IMG/VR virus record: IMGVR_UViG_3300032431_000001 | Span: 64,001-128,000 of that record | Source of the DNA: a virus | Reading direction: 5' to 3' (one strand) | Length of the DNA stretch: 64,000 nt | In this document: positions 42,786 to 51,230 of the stretch, piece by piece | Layout: each line of letters opens with the position of its first letter | How positions within the stretch are numbered: position 1 is the first letter of the stretch | Notes under the pieces: model-generated | Databases searched by the model: none | What the model was told of the DNA's origin: nothing | Seen by the model: only the letters and a program-made list of their open reading frames with translations | Position numbers and translations under genes: made by a program

Positions 42786-43073
42786 CTAATGGCTCGTCAG
42801 ATTCTGCTCCAGGCTGAAGCGCGCTCTACCAATCCGATCGTTCCAGGCTGTAGATCGCTCTACAAGAATTCGACCTTCCAGTATCGCGACTTGACGCTCA
42901 CTCAATCCATATTCTTTTGCCGTACCTGGTGGTAAAGTGTTATAGCAACCCGACAATCCTTTTGGAACCCAATAAGTCTTACCTAAAGCGACGGCGATGT
43001 ACCGCCAGTCTTGTGGCTTTGGGCACTCTCTAAATTCGTACAACGTGCAAGTGAATCTTTGGTATTTATTCAT
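42786..43073 (-). CDS. hypothetical protein
   Basis: 95 residues from ATG 43073. YQRFTCTLYEFRECPKPQDW, GKTYWVPKGLSGCYNTLPPG, basic, beta-rich start. Unknown. Downstream of 43105-43458 by 31 bp; same unit. Confidence 0.55.
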   Translation of the reverse strand: MNKYQRFTCTLYEFRECPKPQDWRYIAVALGKTYWVPKGLSGCYNTLPPGTAKEYGLSERQVAILEGRILVERSTAWNDRIGRARFSLEQNLTSH

Positions 43074-43104
43074 GCTTTTTGAGCGATTGTGAGTTGGATT
43101 GATA

Positions 43105-43458
43105 TTAAGATTCTTCGTTGTCGTCCCAGAAGTCTGGGTGCATTGTTTCATCGGCTTGAGCGAACGATACTATTTGGCGAATTAACGCTAATTCACCTTT
43201 GCCTATTACAAGCATTTTTCCAGAAAAACCAACAATTCTTTCCAATTCTTGAAGGCATTTAATCGCAAATTCGGCGATCGAAAAAGTTGCGACGTGCCGA
43301 CCACTATCCTTGTGCAGGATCTGATAGGCTTCGCAATCTTCAAAAATTATTCCTTGAGGGCGGATAACGATTGCAAAGTTCTCAAGGGCGATCGCGGGAA
43401 GATACAAAACATTAATTTCGACTTTCTGTGCGACAAGTTGTTGCTCTATGTATGCCAT
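43105..43458 (-). CDS. hypothetical protein
   Basis: 117 residues from ATG 43458. INVLYLPAIALENFAIVIRP, then a helical end RQIVSFAQADETMHPDFWDD. Unknown; may form an operon with 42786-43073. Confidence 0.5.
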   Translation of the reverse strand: MAYIEQQLVAQKVEINVLYLPAIALENFAIVIRPQGIIFEDCEAYQILHKDSGRHVATFSIAEFAIKCLQELERIVGFSGKMLVIGKGELALIRQIVSFAQADETMHPDFWDDNEES

Positions 43459-43493
43459 ATTTTTGCGGTGTTTAGAGTGGGTTAGTATGGCGA

Positions 43494-43514
43494 GCGATCG
43501 GGACAATCGATCGC
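43494..43514 (-). terminator. short HIP1-type hairpin
   Basis: GCGATCG / CGATCGC just downstream of the 43534 gene. Confidence 0.4.
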
Positions 43515-43533
43515 CCGCTTTTGTCGTTAACTA

Positions 43534-44088
43534 TTAATCGTTCGGAAATTCTTCATCGAAAATGTTAGTGTCTTGTATTGCCGAAATCGACGCTTTTTGA
43601 GTATCTGGCTTACCATTCTTTGCCTCTTTTTTTTGTGCTTGCTTCGCCAAGGCAGTGGCGCGTATTTTTTGTTTTCTCTCTATTTCTAGTTGTTGTCGCT
43701 CGATCGCTTTCTTTTTTTCACCGCGCGAACACTTGCGGGACTTTTCGATTAGGGGAGCCTTTGTGTAGCACCGATCGCACCAGTGATCAAAAGGTTGTGG
43801 TGGGAAACTTGGGAGCGATTTAGACTTCTTGTGGCACTTACTGCACTTACCAATCTTGTTGTACGAGCAAATTAGATCACCATTTTCAATGGTATAGTAG
43901 TCCTTGAATATAAAGACTTGCGATCCGTGCGTATACGATCGGGGGATATGGCTAATCTCTGAGGACTCGACTTCATAAACCAAGCGCTTGCGACCATCCG
44001 CTTTAGTCGTCCACATTTTTAAAGTAGCAACTATCGGAGTATATGATACTTCCTCTACTTGTGGGCATACTGCATTTACATCGTCCAT
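43534..44088 (-). CDS. zinc-ribbon-like protein
   Basis: 184 residues from ATG 44088. N-terminal beta part, then CSKCHKKSKSLPSFPPQPFD and CDRCYTKAP, two CxxC pairs that would bind zinc, then a long Lys/Glu/Gln helix and an acidic tail IFDEEFPND. Possibly nucleic-acid binding. Shares a divergent promoter region with 44188. Confidence 0.6.
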   Translation of the reverse strand: MDDVNAVCPQVEEVSYTPIVATLKMWTTKADGRKRLVYEVESSEISHIPRSYTHGSQVFIFKDYYTIENGDLICSYNKIGKCSKCHKKSKSLPSFPPQPFDHWCDRCYTKAPLIEKSRKCSRGEKKKAIERQQLEIERKQKIRATALAKQAQKKEAKNGKPDTQKASISAIQDTNIFDEEFPND

Positions 44089-44112
44089 GATTGTTTCTTT
44101 GATTACAACTAC

Positions 44113-44163
44113 TTTTGAAGTATAACACAATATACTTTAAGTGCAATCTTATAATGATATAAT
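44113..44163. promoter_or_regulatory. divergent promoter region
   Basis: Plus-strand TATAAT at 44150-44155 and 44158-44163; minus-strand TATACT at 44124-44119. AT-rich. Confidence 0.55.
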
Positions 44164-44187
44164 AGAAATTAATTTACAAAGGTTAAA

Positions 44188-44529
44188 ATGATGCGACCAA
44201 CATACAATATTAAGATGACTAATTGGCAGTCCCGATGCGTGGAAACCATCGAAGCTGGGTTACTAGAGTATAAGGCTCAGCAAGCTTCTTTAGATGTAGA
44301 TGTCGATCACCAGCAATGCAAAAAATGGATTTCTGTAAACAAGTATCCATTTGGGCTTAGACAAAATCATCCTTACGACGTTTGGAGGCAGGAAATAAAA
44401 ATACTCGACGAGTTCTTTATGCTTAGTATTACATTTGAAAGCTATAAGGCGTGGCGTAATGCTTACAAGAAGCCTCGCAAATCAAAGCAGAAAAACACCT
44501 GTGACAAAAATCAGCTAACATTGTTTTAG
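44188..44529 (+). CDS. hypothetical protein
   Basis: 113 residues. NWQSRCVETIEAGLLEYKAQ and VWRQEIKILDEFFMLSITFE, ending in a basic tail with KNQLTLF, a C-terminal QLTLF-like peptide that resembles a sliding-clamp (beta-clamp) binding motif. Unknown role; clamp binding is a guess. Confidence 0.5.
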   Translation: MMRPTYNIKMTNWQSRCVETIEAGLLEYKAQQASLDVDVDHQQCKKWISVNKYPFGLRQNHPYDVWRQEIKILDEFFMLSITFESYKAWRNAYKKPRKSKQKNTCDKNQLTLF

Positions 44530-44540
44530 ATGCAAAAAAG

Positions 44541-44566
44541 GGGCGATCGGAATTAACCGATCGCCC
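44541..44566. terminator. bidirectional terminator
   Basis: GGGCGATCGG / CCGATCGCCC with A/T runs between converging genes. Confidence 0.8.
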
Positions 44567-44574
44567 TTTCTTTT

Positions 44575-44943
44575 TTAATCAACTACAACAGATGTTTCTT
44601 TCTCCCGATGTAACCTGATTATCTTTGAAAACAACTTGTCAGCCGTCTCAATTGCTGAAAGCTTTAGCAAATTGCGAGCGATATATCGATCTTGCGGTGA
44701 TAATCTGTGCTTGCGATCGATCGCCACGAGTTCCGCAACTCTATCTTCATAATTCGTACAAGAGTGCCGCAAATGAGCTTTCATCATTTCTGGTGTCACC
44801 TGTTCTACAGAGGTGTCCCAGTAAATCGCGGTAGCTTGCAAAAAATCGACGAGTTGTGGGATGCGCCGGATCGTGGATCGAATCCGCACTTTCTGAGCCC
44901 AATCGACAGCAAGTTTAGTTCTTTTCTTCCACGTTTTTCCCAT
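44575..44943 (-). CDS. hypothetical helical protein
   Basis: 122 residues, basic start (GKTWKKRTKLAVDWAQKVRI) and leucine-rich helices. Last gene of the minus unit that begins with the ribonucleotide reductase. Confidence 0.55.
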   Translation of the reverse strand: MGKTWKKRTKLAVDWAQKVRIRSTIRRIPQLVDFLQATAIYWDTSVEQVTPEMMKAHLRHSCTNYEDRVAELVAIDRKHRLSPQDRYIARNLLKLSAIETADKLFSKIIRLHREKETSVVVD

Positions 44944-44947
44944 AATG

Positions 44948-45127
44948 CTACTTTTGCTGTTTCCGTCTTTGCCCCTTACCTTGTCTAGTGTGAGTGCGAG
45001 GGACTGTTACCTCAATTTCTTTAACTGAGCCCCCAAGCTTGTCTTTTTTTGCGACGCGATCGAGCAAGCGCAATACGCTGGCGGCTTCTTCGTGGGTCCT
45101 GTATCCAAGGATTTTATAATTTGGCAT
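44948..45127 (-). CDS. hypothetical small basic protein
   Basis: 59 residues from ATG 45127 (MPNYKILGYRTHEEAASVLR), basic C-terminus RQGKGQRRKQQK. Overlaps the end of 45114-45503 by 14 bp, four bases before 44575-44943: tightly packed operon. Confidence 0.5.
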   Translation of the reverse strand: MPNYKILGYRTHEEAASVLRLLDRVAKKDKLGGSVKEIEVTVPRTHTRQGKGQRRKQQK

Positions 45128-45503
45128 TACTTCTTGACCATTCCCCGTATTTGGTTTTGATTTCTCTAGAATACTTCGCAAACAGTCGCGGATCACGTTG
45201 CGTCCATTCAAATTCGCGCCCTGTGGTATACCCTCGGAGTAGATAAGAAGGGTATTTGCCAAGTCCTGGGTCTTTCTCGTCGCTTCTGCCCTGGTATAGG
45301 TGCAGATGTACAACACCCTTCTCGTCGATGTAATCGCGATCGATCCGTCGTATTACAATTCCAATTGTTTCACCGGAAGTGTGATGCCGCACAGTATCTC
45401 CTTCTTTGTAGAGATATTCTGGATCTGGTTCTGGTGGGACTGTGTTCGCTTGACAGCCCCACATTTGGCATTCTGGTGTGCCACAAGATTGCTTACAGTT
45501 CAC
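45114..45503 (-). CDS. hypothetical Cys-rich-start protein
   Basis: 129 residues. CKQSCGTPECQMWGCQANTV at the N-terminus holds four cysteines; EGDTVRHHTSGETIGIVIRR suggests an SH3-like fold. Its start overlaps the reductase end by 11 bp, so co-translated with it. Confidence 0.55.
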   Translation of the reverse strand: MNCKQSCGTPECQMWGCQANTVPPEPDPEYLYKEGDTVRHHTSGETIGIVIRRIDRDYIDEKGVVHLHLYQGRSDEKDPGLGKYPSYLLRGYTTGREFEWTQRDPRLFAKYSREIKTKYGEWSRSNAKL

Positions 45504-47850
45504 GATCGTTGGCGACAGGCATCAAGCATTTATCGGAGTCACACGCGGCAGGTCCGTCAGCTTCTTCGGAAGAAGTGTACTTAGATATTGCTTCGTAGAA
45601 ATCAGTGCAAATGCGACGCGATTCTACTTCTTTGCAAAGTTGGTTGTAGGTTTCGCGGGAGATCGGCTCGAATGGCATTCGCGGGAAAGTTTCGTATTCG
45701 TCGAATCGTGCTAAGATTGCCGCCGAGACATAACCTTCATTTTTTTGAATCGCTTCATAAATAAGTACCCCCAAGTCTTCGGTTTCGTGGTCTCGCACTT
45801 CGATTGTCGCCGATGTGTTGTGCCTCGTGTAAAACTTCTGCACCTGCATATAGAAGTCAAACTGAGTCGAAGCCGAAAACTTACTGATGTCGATATCTTG
45901 AACGCCGGCGCACATGGCCCAAGCAGTCTGGGTTGGGACTTCGATTAACCATTCCGTACAACCCTCGTCAAACGGATCGTTGAGCAGTTGTCCGTTTTTA
46001 TCTTTGTCTGATTGTGCGGGTACGACAGAATAGCCACAGTCGATCGCCGCAAGCGCGATCGGGTGATTTTTGCCGACGGTAATTCTCCGAATAAACAGTG
46101 CACCTTTTGGTGGATGCCAACCAGGGGACGCCCCGGTAAGCAAGCTCTTTGTTCCAGCAGGTTGAACCGTAGTGCAGCGGTTCGGGCATTTTAAGTTGTG
46201 TTTTTCACAGTAATCTTGTACCGTTTTTTCGACAATTTCGCGCCAACTTTCCAGAAAAATCCGCTCTAGATCACGGTATAGTGTTCCGAAATTCCACCCG
46301 GTTTCTTGTTCGTAATCGTCAATTTCAACATTAAACTGCGCGCAGATTGCTTCGATCACCGAGTCTATGCGTTTGATCTTATAAAAGTTGGGGCGACCTG
46401 CTTGCCACCACCGAAGCCAATCTACTCCAAAACCCTGGACAAAAAAGTCGAACAACCCTGTGAAAGATACGCCGATGATCGGATCTAATTCCCGACTTTT
46501 TTGCAACCTTGGGTGATCAAATTCGTGCTGTAAAAAAGCTGCGACGATTAATGCCCCAGCTTTGAATGCGTTGATTTGTTCTTCTAGATTTTGTGCGTCT
46601 ATTCTGTTGAGATGTACTTCAGATAAGTTGCACATAAAGTCAGCACCTATTATTTCTCCGCAGGGGTTTAAACCCATACGATTGAGACGATGGTTCCGCT
46701 CTTCTCCACTCATATCTGGCAGATATTCCTTGAACCAAGTTTCTTGTTCTCCTTTTTTACAAGCTTCTAGAAATTCGGTTCTGGAGAGTTGATTCCATAG
46801 ATCGCTATTCGCACGCGCCAAAGCTTCTCCAGCCCACTGGATCGCCCCTTCTCCCGATTTGTGCTGCTTTTTTACAGCGGTAATGCACTCTTCTAGCGTT
46901 GGTGCGCGATCGAAAATTCGGGTGTGGTTTGCCATCCGAAGCGCGTCTCGCTTCTGGTCTATTTTCCAGTTTCCGCTTTCATCTTGATCCCATAGGTTGT
47001 CTTTCGCTTCCGAAGCTTTTTGATCGTTACGAGAAAATTGACGAATTCCGGCCGTTCTTCGTATGTTCCCAGCCACGACCACGATCGCCGCTTCATCAAT
47101 CAGTAGGCAACATTCGATCGAGTCGAGCTGGCGATCGGTCGCGTGGTTGAGAATTTCTGCAATGCGGTAAAACAGATCGGGTAGCTTAACGGGATTTGAC
47201 ACCCCTCCAAAACCTTTGAGTTTTTCACCGGCAGGACGTACTGAACTTAGATCGACGTAAACTTTGACTCGCTTTGTGATGAAACTTGTATCAAACGCTA
47301 AGTCGATCAATGCTTGATAAGCTGTCGCCCAACCCTTGCGACTGTCGCCGACCCAGATGATGGTAGAGTAATTATTTTGCGTCGTCTTCGTTTTTTCTTG
47401 ACGCAAGTGCGACAGCATATCTCCGATTTCAGCGCATATCTCAATGTCTAGCTTATTTCTGACTTTCGGTAGATGTTTGATACACTCTTGCGATAGTACC
47501 GCCCCAGTTCCGCAGCCCATCATTGCCAAATCCATCAACAACCCAAAAGTGTCGAGATGGTTTACTTGCAAACTGGTGCAGTTGTAAGCACCGGGAAAAT
47601 TTACTTGTTCCTCGATCCACGGTCTACCGCTCGTCCACAAGCTGCGACCGGACGCTAGGCACTTAAAGCTGTAGTGCTGCTCGATAATTAATTCTGTCTC
47701 TTTATCGGTAAGCTTTCCCAGCTTTTTGATTCCGGACACTGTTCTTTCGGTGACCTGCTCCCAGGTTTCTCGCTGTCCACTCTGATTGTGGCTATACGAT
47801 CGAAAAAAGACTAATTCGGCATTGGGCGCATTTTCTGGAAACATTGACAT
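45493..47850 (-). CDS. nrdJ: class II (adenosylcobalamin) ribonucleotide reductase
   Basis: 785 residues, the length of monomeric class II enzymes. Active-site pieces: YNCTSLQVN, MGCGTGAVL, GNIRRTAGI, NPCGEI (radical cysteine), CTTVQPAGTKSLLTG for substrate phosphate, and a C-terminal CDSDKC redox pair with four-residue spacing. It reduces ribonucleoside triphosphates with B12, without oxygen, supplying dNTPs. No intein visible. Heads the minus operon 44575-47850. Confidence 0.93.
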   Translation of the reverse strand: MSMFPENAPNAELVFFRSYSHNQSGQRETWEQVTERTVSGIKKLGKLTDKETELIIEQHYSFKCLASGRSLWTSGRPWIEEQVNFPGAYNCTSLQVNHLDTFGLLMDLAMMGCGTGAVLSQECIKHLPKVRNKLDIEICAEIGDMLSHLRQEKTKTTQNNYSTIIWVGDSRKGWATAYQALIDLAFDTSFITKRVKVYVDLSSVRPAGEKLKGFGGVSNPVKLPDLFYRIAEILNHATDRQLDSIECCLLIDEAAIVVVAGNIRRTAGIRQFSRNDQKASEAKDNLWDQDESGNWKIDQKRDALRMANHTRIFDRAPTLEECITAVKKQHKSGEGAIQWAGEALARANSDLWNQLSRTEFLEACKKGEQETWFKEYLPDMSGEERNHRLNRMGLNPCGEIIGADFMCNLSEVHLNRIDAQNLEEQINAFKAGALIVAAFLQHEFDHPRLQKSRELDPIIGVSFTGLFDFFVQGFGVDWLRWWQAGRPNFYKIKRIDSVIEAICAQFNVEIDDYEQETGWNFGTLYRDLERIFLESWREIVEKTVQDYCEKHNLKCPNRCTTVQPAGTKSLLTGASPGWHPPKGALFIRRITVGKNHPIALAAIDCGYSVVPAQSDKDKNGQLLNDPFDEGCTEWLIEVPTQTAWAMCAGVQDIDISKFSASTQFDFYMQVQKFYTRHNTSATIEVRDHETEDLGVLIYEAIQKNEGYVSAAILARFDEYETFPRMPFEPISRETYNQLCKEVESRRICTDFYEAISKYTSSEEADGPAACDSDKCLMPVANDREL

Positions 47851-47878
47851 ATTACTTTTTCCTTTTATCTAAATCCAG

Positions 47879-48427
47879 TTAAAACGGTAGCTCTAACTGG
47901 GTGTAATTGGATTTAAACCGCTTTCTACGCGAAGGATTCTGCTTGATATCTTCCCATCGCTTGTTGCTAAGAATTGCGGAAATATTCGGACGCGAAACTT
48001 GAAATTTGTTGGCGATCGCTTGATGCGTATATTCTCCGGTTTGCCCCATTTTTTTGATTTGCAGAATCTGCTTTTTATTCAGCTTTGTGCCTCTAGCTCC
48101 TATTTTTTTCTTGTGTGTACCGTGCCTGATTTTGTCTGCTATATTTTCCGCTTTTGTCCCCCATCTGAGATTGGTTAAGCAGTTGTTAAGTCGGTTTCCG
48201 TCGCGGTGACACGCTTCGTAGTCGAGACTTGGAGGATCGCCAATAAAAGCTAAAAGTACCAATCGATGTAGCGCTTTCGGCTTTGTTCTTATTTTCGCAT
48301 AGAAATAACCATCACTTAGAATAGCGCTAGGTTGTGGATTTCCGTGCAAGAAAACATTTCCAAATATATCGATCTCGTATTCGGGAGCGTATGGAATTGG
48401 TTTCTGGAATAAAGAGGGCTGTAGCAT
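47879..48427 (-). CDS. HNH homing-type endonuclease
   Basis: 182 residues. Early YEIDIFGNVFLHGN is NUMOD4-like. ALHRLVLLAFIGDPPSLDYE, then CHRDGNRLNNCLTNLRWGT is HNH_3; the C-terminal TGEYTHQAIANKFQVSRPNI is a helix-turn-helix for DNA recognition. Free-standing, next to the reductase gene, a common homing site. Confidence 0.85.
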   Translation of the reverse strand: MLQPSLFQKPIPYAPEYEIDIFGNVFLHGNPQPSAILSDGYFYAKIRTKPKALHRLVLLAFIGDPPSLDYEACHRDGNRLNNCLTNLRWGTKAENIADKIRHGTHKKKIGARGTKLNKKQILQIKKMGQTGEYTHQAIANKFQVSRPNISAILSNKRWEDIKQNPSRRKRFKSNYTQLELPF

Positions 48428-48458
48428 CTTTTAAATTGAGCGACTACGCGTTAAAAGA

Positions 48459-49745
48459 TTAACGTATTTCGGAATCCGATCGCACCTGATTTTCTTGGCG
48501 ATCGCCAGCAGCACCTTCGACACAGATCGCCAGATCCATGTCTAGCGGCGGTGGAGCAATTCGCGATCTTACGTTAGCGAAGCCCTCGAAGAGGATCGCC
48601 TGTTTTGTAGAGGGCATTATCGTGAACGCCGCAACGAACACTTCTGGCTGGACTTCACTCAAACAGCTAGCCGCGAAAATCTGACCGTCTTTGTAGCTAG
48701 TTTCGGCAATAGCTTGCAAGTCGTTAATTCGCTTAAACAACGGGTTTTCTGCGTGTTCGACCGCAAGTTTAATTTTATCGAGATGTCCTTTTTCTGAGAC
48801 AAGCTGCAACAAGTCTCCGACTACCTTGGAATCTTTAGGCTTAGCGCGTACCAAATCCTTTGCAGGAACCTTCACACTTGTACCGTCAAGGCAAAGCACT
48901 TCGACAAGTTCCAAATCCCCTGGTTCGTAGCCCTGCACAACTACCGTATGTCCGTACAGCGCTTGATGATCGCCTCTGACAATTGCAGCTTCGTGGAGAC
49001 GGGCGATCGGTTCGTCTGTGAATTTTTTCTGCCCTCGGAGTAGCAGTTTTTCTTCCCCAGAACCGTCTATCCGCACAATTACGCCGTCAAGCGCTTCGTC
49101 CTCTCCGTCAATGTGTTCGACGACCACGCCTCGCATGGTTTTATCAAATTCTACGCGATCGTCAACCTCTGGCAGTGTAAATCTTTTAACCAAATTCCCA
49201 ATCCTTGCGGGGACGAGATCGTTCTTGGGATCTGTTTCGTTCGCTACCTGTACGTCAGATACTACTTCCTCCAAGATGGCGATCGCGACCTGTCGGCGAC
49301 GTTCTACTTCTGTCGCTCGGACGTTCGGCTTGGAGTAGGAATCAGGCAATTTTGTTATCAGTCCAAATCCGACGCCCAAACCAACCTCCGAGAAGATGGT
49401 GCGTAGTGCGTTTTCCGTTTCCACTGGGCGATCGAGTTTTCGCTCCCATTCGACCAATCGAATACCAATTTCGATATCGGCTCGAAAACTCTTTTTCAGT
49501 TCCCGGCGCATAAATGACTGGAGTTTTTTTTCTTCTCCCGATGCGGCCGCTTGCTCCTTGATTTCGCTGTAGAGATGTCCGATATTTAGGAAATACTGGC
49601 GAACCTCGTCTATTATATTTGGAGCCTTCTCCAGCATATGGACATTGAGACTGTCGATCGCCAGCTCCCAATCTTTGCCCATATCGATCTCTTTTGTGCC
49701 GTCAACAGAGGGGGGTTCTTGAATATCCAGTCTTTCGTCGCTCAT
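48459..49745 (-). CDS. hypothetical phage protein
   Basis: 428 residues. Helical N-terminal half (KAPNIIDEVRQYFLNIGHLY; FRADIEIGIRLVEWERKLDR), then a beta-rich part with repeated V-V/I-G-D patterns (VVVQGYEPGDLELVEVLCLD). Could be a structural or DNA-metabolism protein. I do not recognise it. Confidence 0.5.
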   Translation of the reverse strand: MSDERLDIQEPPSVDGTKEIDMGKDWELAIDSLNVHMLEKAPNIIDEVRQYFLNIGHLYSEIKEQAAASGEEKKLQSFMRRELKKSFRADIEIGIRLVEWERKLDRPVETENALRTIFSEVGLGVGFGLITKLPDSYSKPNVRATEVERRRQVAIAILEEVVSDVQVANETDPKNDLVPARIGNLVKRFTLPEVDDRVEFDKTMRGVVVEHIDGEDEALDGVIVRIDGSGEEKLLLRGQKKFTDEPIARLHEAAIVRGDHQALYGHTVVVQGYEPGDLELVEVLCLDGTSVKVPAKDLVRAKPKDSKVVGDLLQLVSEKGHLDKIKLAVEHAENPLFKRINDLQAIAETSYKDGQIFAASCLSEVQPEVFVAAFTIMPSTKQAILFEGFANVRSRIAPPPLDMDLAICVEGAAGDRQENQVRSDSEIR

Positions 49746-49751
49746 AAAAAA

Positions 49752-49795
49752 AACTCGGTAAGTGGGAAACTCGGTGGCTTAAACCGAGAGGGAAC
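49752..49795 (+). repeat. IS200/IS605-like left-end scrap
   Basis: AACTCGGTAAGTGGGAAACT followed by CGGTGGCTTAAACCGAG, a near match to the inverted sequence at 56796-56830. No transposase. Confidence 0.5.
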
Positions 49796-49809
49796 CATGT
49801 GTGCGTTTA

Positions 49810-50031
49810 TTACAGCTTTACAGCAGATGCGCGATCTCTAGGAGGTCTCGCATCTTTTGTCCGCCGCGATTGATTTCGCTTGCGCCCTAAATCTTCATTG
49901 AGAATCTGGCTAATCAGCGCAGCAATCGTCAAATCACGTCGCTCAGCTTCTGCCGCTAAAAACGGATACAGCATCTCCATGATCTCGACTGTTACTTTGG
50001 TTGCTATGTATTTAATTTCTTGTTGAGGCAT
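49810..50031 (-). CDS. RHH-type DNA-binding protein
   Basis: 73 residues. EIKYIATKVTVEIMEMLYPF then ERRDLTIAALISQILNEDL fits ribbon-helix-helix. The C-terminus is very basic (GRKRNQSRRTKDARPPRDR). Confidence 0.6.
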   Translation of the reverse strand: MPQQEIKYIATKVTVEIMEMLYPFLAAEAERRDLTIAALISQILNEDLGRKRNQSRRTKDARPPRDRASAVKL

Positions 50032-50178
50032 CGCGTTACTCCAAACTTTACGACATTTTGATATCTACCAAGATAGCGCTTATTCCGGTTAAGTGCTATT
50101 TCGTAACAAAACTTAACAAATTGTCCTGTTTTGTTCGCTTTGCGACGGATTAATGGTCGGGGCACGACTCAAACGTCC

Positions 50179-50207
50179 TTGCCGACAACAGGATACTTGA
50201 TTATAAT
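50179..50207 (+). promoter_or_regulatory. sigma70-type promoter
   Basis: TTGCCG, 17 bp, TATAAT, about 75 bp before ATG 50284. The rest of 50032-50283 is noncoding. Confidence 0.6.
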
Positions 50208-50283
50208 AATGTCAGCGAGGTTAGCTATTTTGTTTTGCAACTTGAGAGACGGCGTGTAAAGGCTTAGAAGGGTTTAGCTTAAA

Positions 50284-50697
50284 ATGTTTGGAAATTATAA
50301 TGACTTAATCTTGGTTCTGCTTATTCTGGGGCAAGTTGCAACAATTTACTTGATTGTTTTAAGTCGATCGGAATCGGATAGTAAAAAAAATAAAATATTA
50401 ATAACGAACAATACAAAGCTCAAAAAAGAAAATAATACGCTTCGATTTTCAATTCCTCGACTAATACAACTCGCGGAACAAATTGTTGACAATGATAAAG
50501 AGCGAAAAATACAAGTACAACAGATTCAAGGATATTTAGGCGAGGTTCTTGAGATTAGTAATCTAATAGGATTCGACAACAAAGATTTAAGTGCTGCGGA
50601 CGTTATTGAAGAATTAAAAACGAAAATTAAATGGGCTGAAGAAACAAGAAAATACCAAACGAATCAAAATGAACGCGATTACTATAACCCAGAATAA
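50284..50697 (+). CDS. membrane-anchored coiled-coil protein
   Basis: 137 residues. N-terminal helix LILVLLILGQVATIYLIVLS anchors it; the rest is Lys/Glu/Gln-rich coiled coil. The layout resembles an inner-membrane spanin (Rz) or a membrane-tethered exclusion factor. Overlaps the next gene (TAATG). Confidence 0.55.
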   Translation: MFGNYNDLILVLLILGQVATIYLIVLSRSESDSKKNKILITNNTKLKKENNTLRFSIPRLIQLAEQIVDNDKERKIQVQQIQGYLGEVLEISNLIGFDNKDLSAADVIEELKTKIKWAEETRKYQTNQNERDYYNPE

Positions 50698-51119
50698 TGA
50701 AAGCACATTTTTTAGCGAATTTTGTAATTGTGTGTGTTGCTTTTTCGGCAATACTTTCAATCTTAAGTCACATAGGACTAACTTGGACTGACAAGGTTAT
50801 CCCGATTGGTATGTACACGTTGTGGAGTTCTCTCGCGGTAGGCACTGTTGCCTCCGGGTTGCTAGCAAGAAATTTAGATCAAAATTTATTAATTCCTAAA
50901 ACGTATTTAAATTACGTCTTAATGGGACTTGCTACTACTCAAGTCGTTTTTACTGTAAATTACCATCTGCTTATTTGGAGTGACAGATTGTTTCACGAAG
51001 GGCTTGTACCGGCTATTGTAGGACTTTCTACGACGGTGCTAACTTTGACGAATTTTGGGAATTCAAGAACTCAAAAATCAGCGAGTTCTTCACAAGTTAC
51101 CGAAAAAATAGACACGTGA
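50697..51119 (+). CDS. multi-pass membrane protein
   Basis: 140 residues with four hydrophobic helices (ANFVIVCVAFSAILSIL; WSSLAVGTVASGLLA; YLNYVLMGLATTQVVFTV; GLVPAIVGLSTTVLTLT). Coupled to the coiled-coil gene. Its TGA is formed at the junction with the IS (GTGAAC), so the native end may be lost. Function unknown. Confidence 0.55.
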   Translation: MKAHFLANFVIVCVAFSAILSILSHIGLTWTDKVIPIGMYTLWSSLAVGTVASGLLARNLDQNLLIPKTYLNYVLMGLATTQVVFTVNYHLLIWSDRLFHEGLVPAIVGLSTTVLTLTNFGNSRTQKSASSSQVTEKIDT

Positions 51120-51230
51120 ACTACCAGACACTGACCGCTTAGGCGGTACAGTGCTGGCTTCTTGTCTCAACGGGAACAGCGTCTAACAAGACCGAAATCT
51201 TACTCTTGGCGACTTACATCCCCTCCACAA
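51116..51230 (-). ncRNA. candidate omega-RNA
   Basis: Right-end hairpin plus flank; the guide would be GTGTCTATTTTTTCGGTAAC, the end of the membrane-protein gene. Inferred. Confidence 0.4.

Noticed and set aside
45493-47850. Intein or intron in the reductase gene
   Set aside because: The gene is full length with all motifs in one frame and no extra block; only a free-standing HNH gene is next to it.
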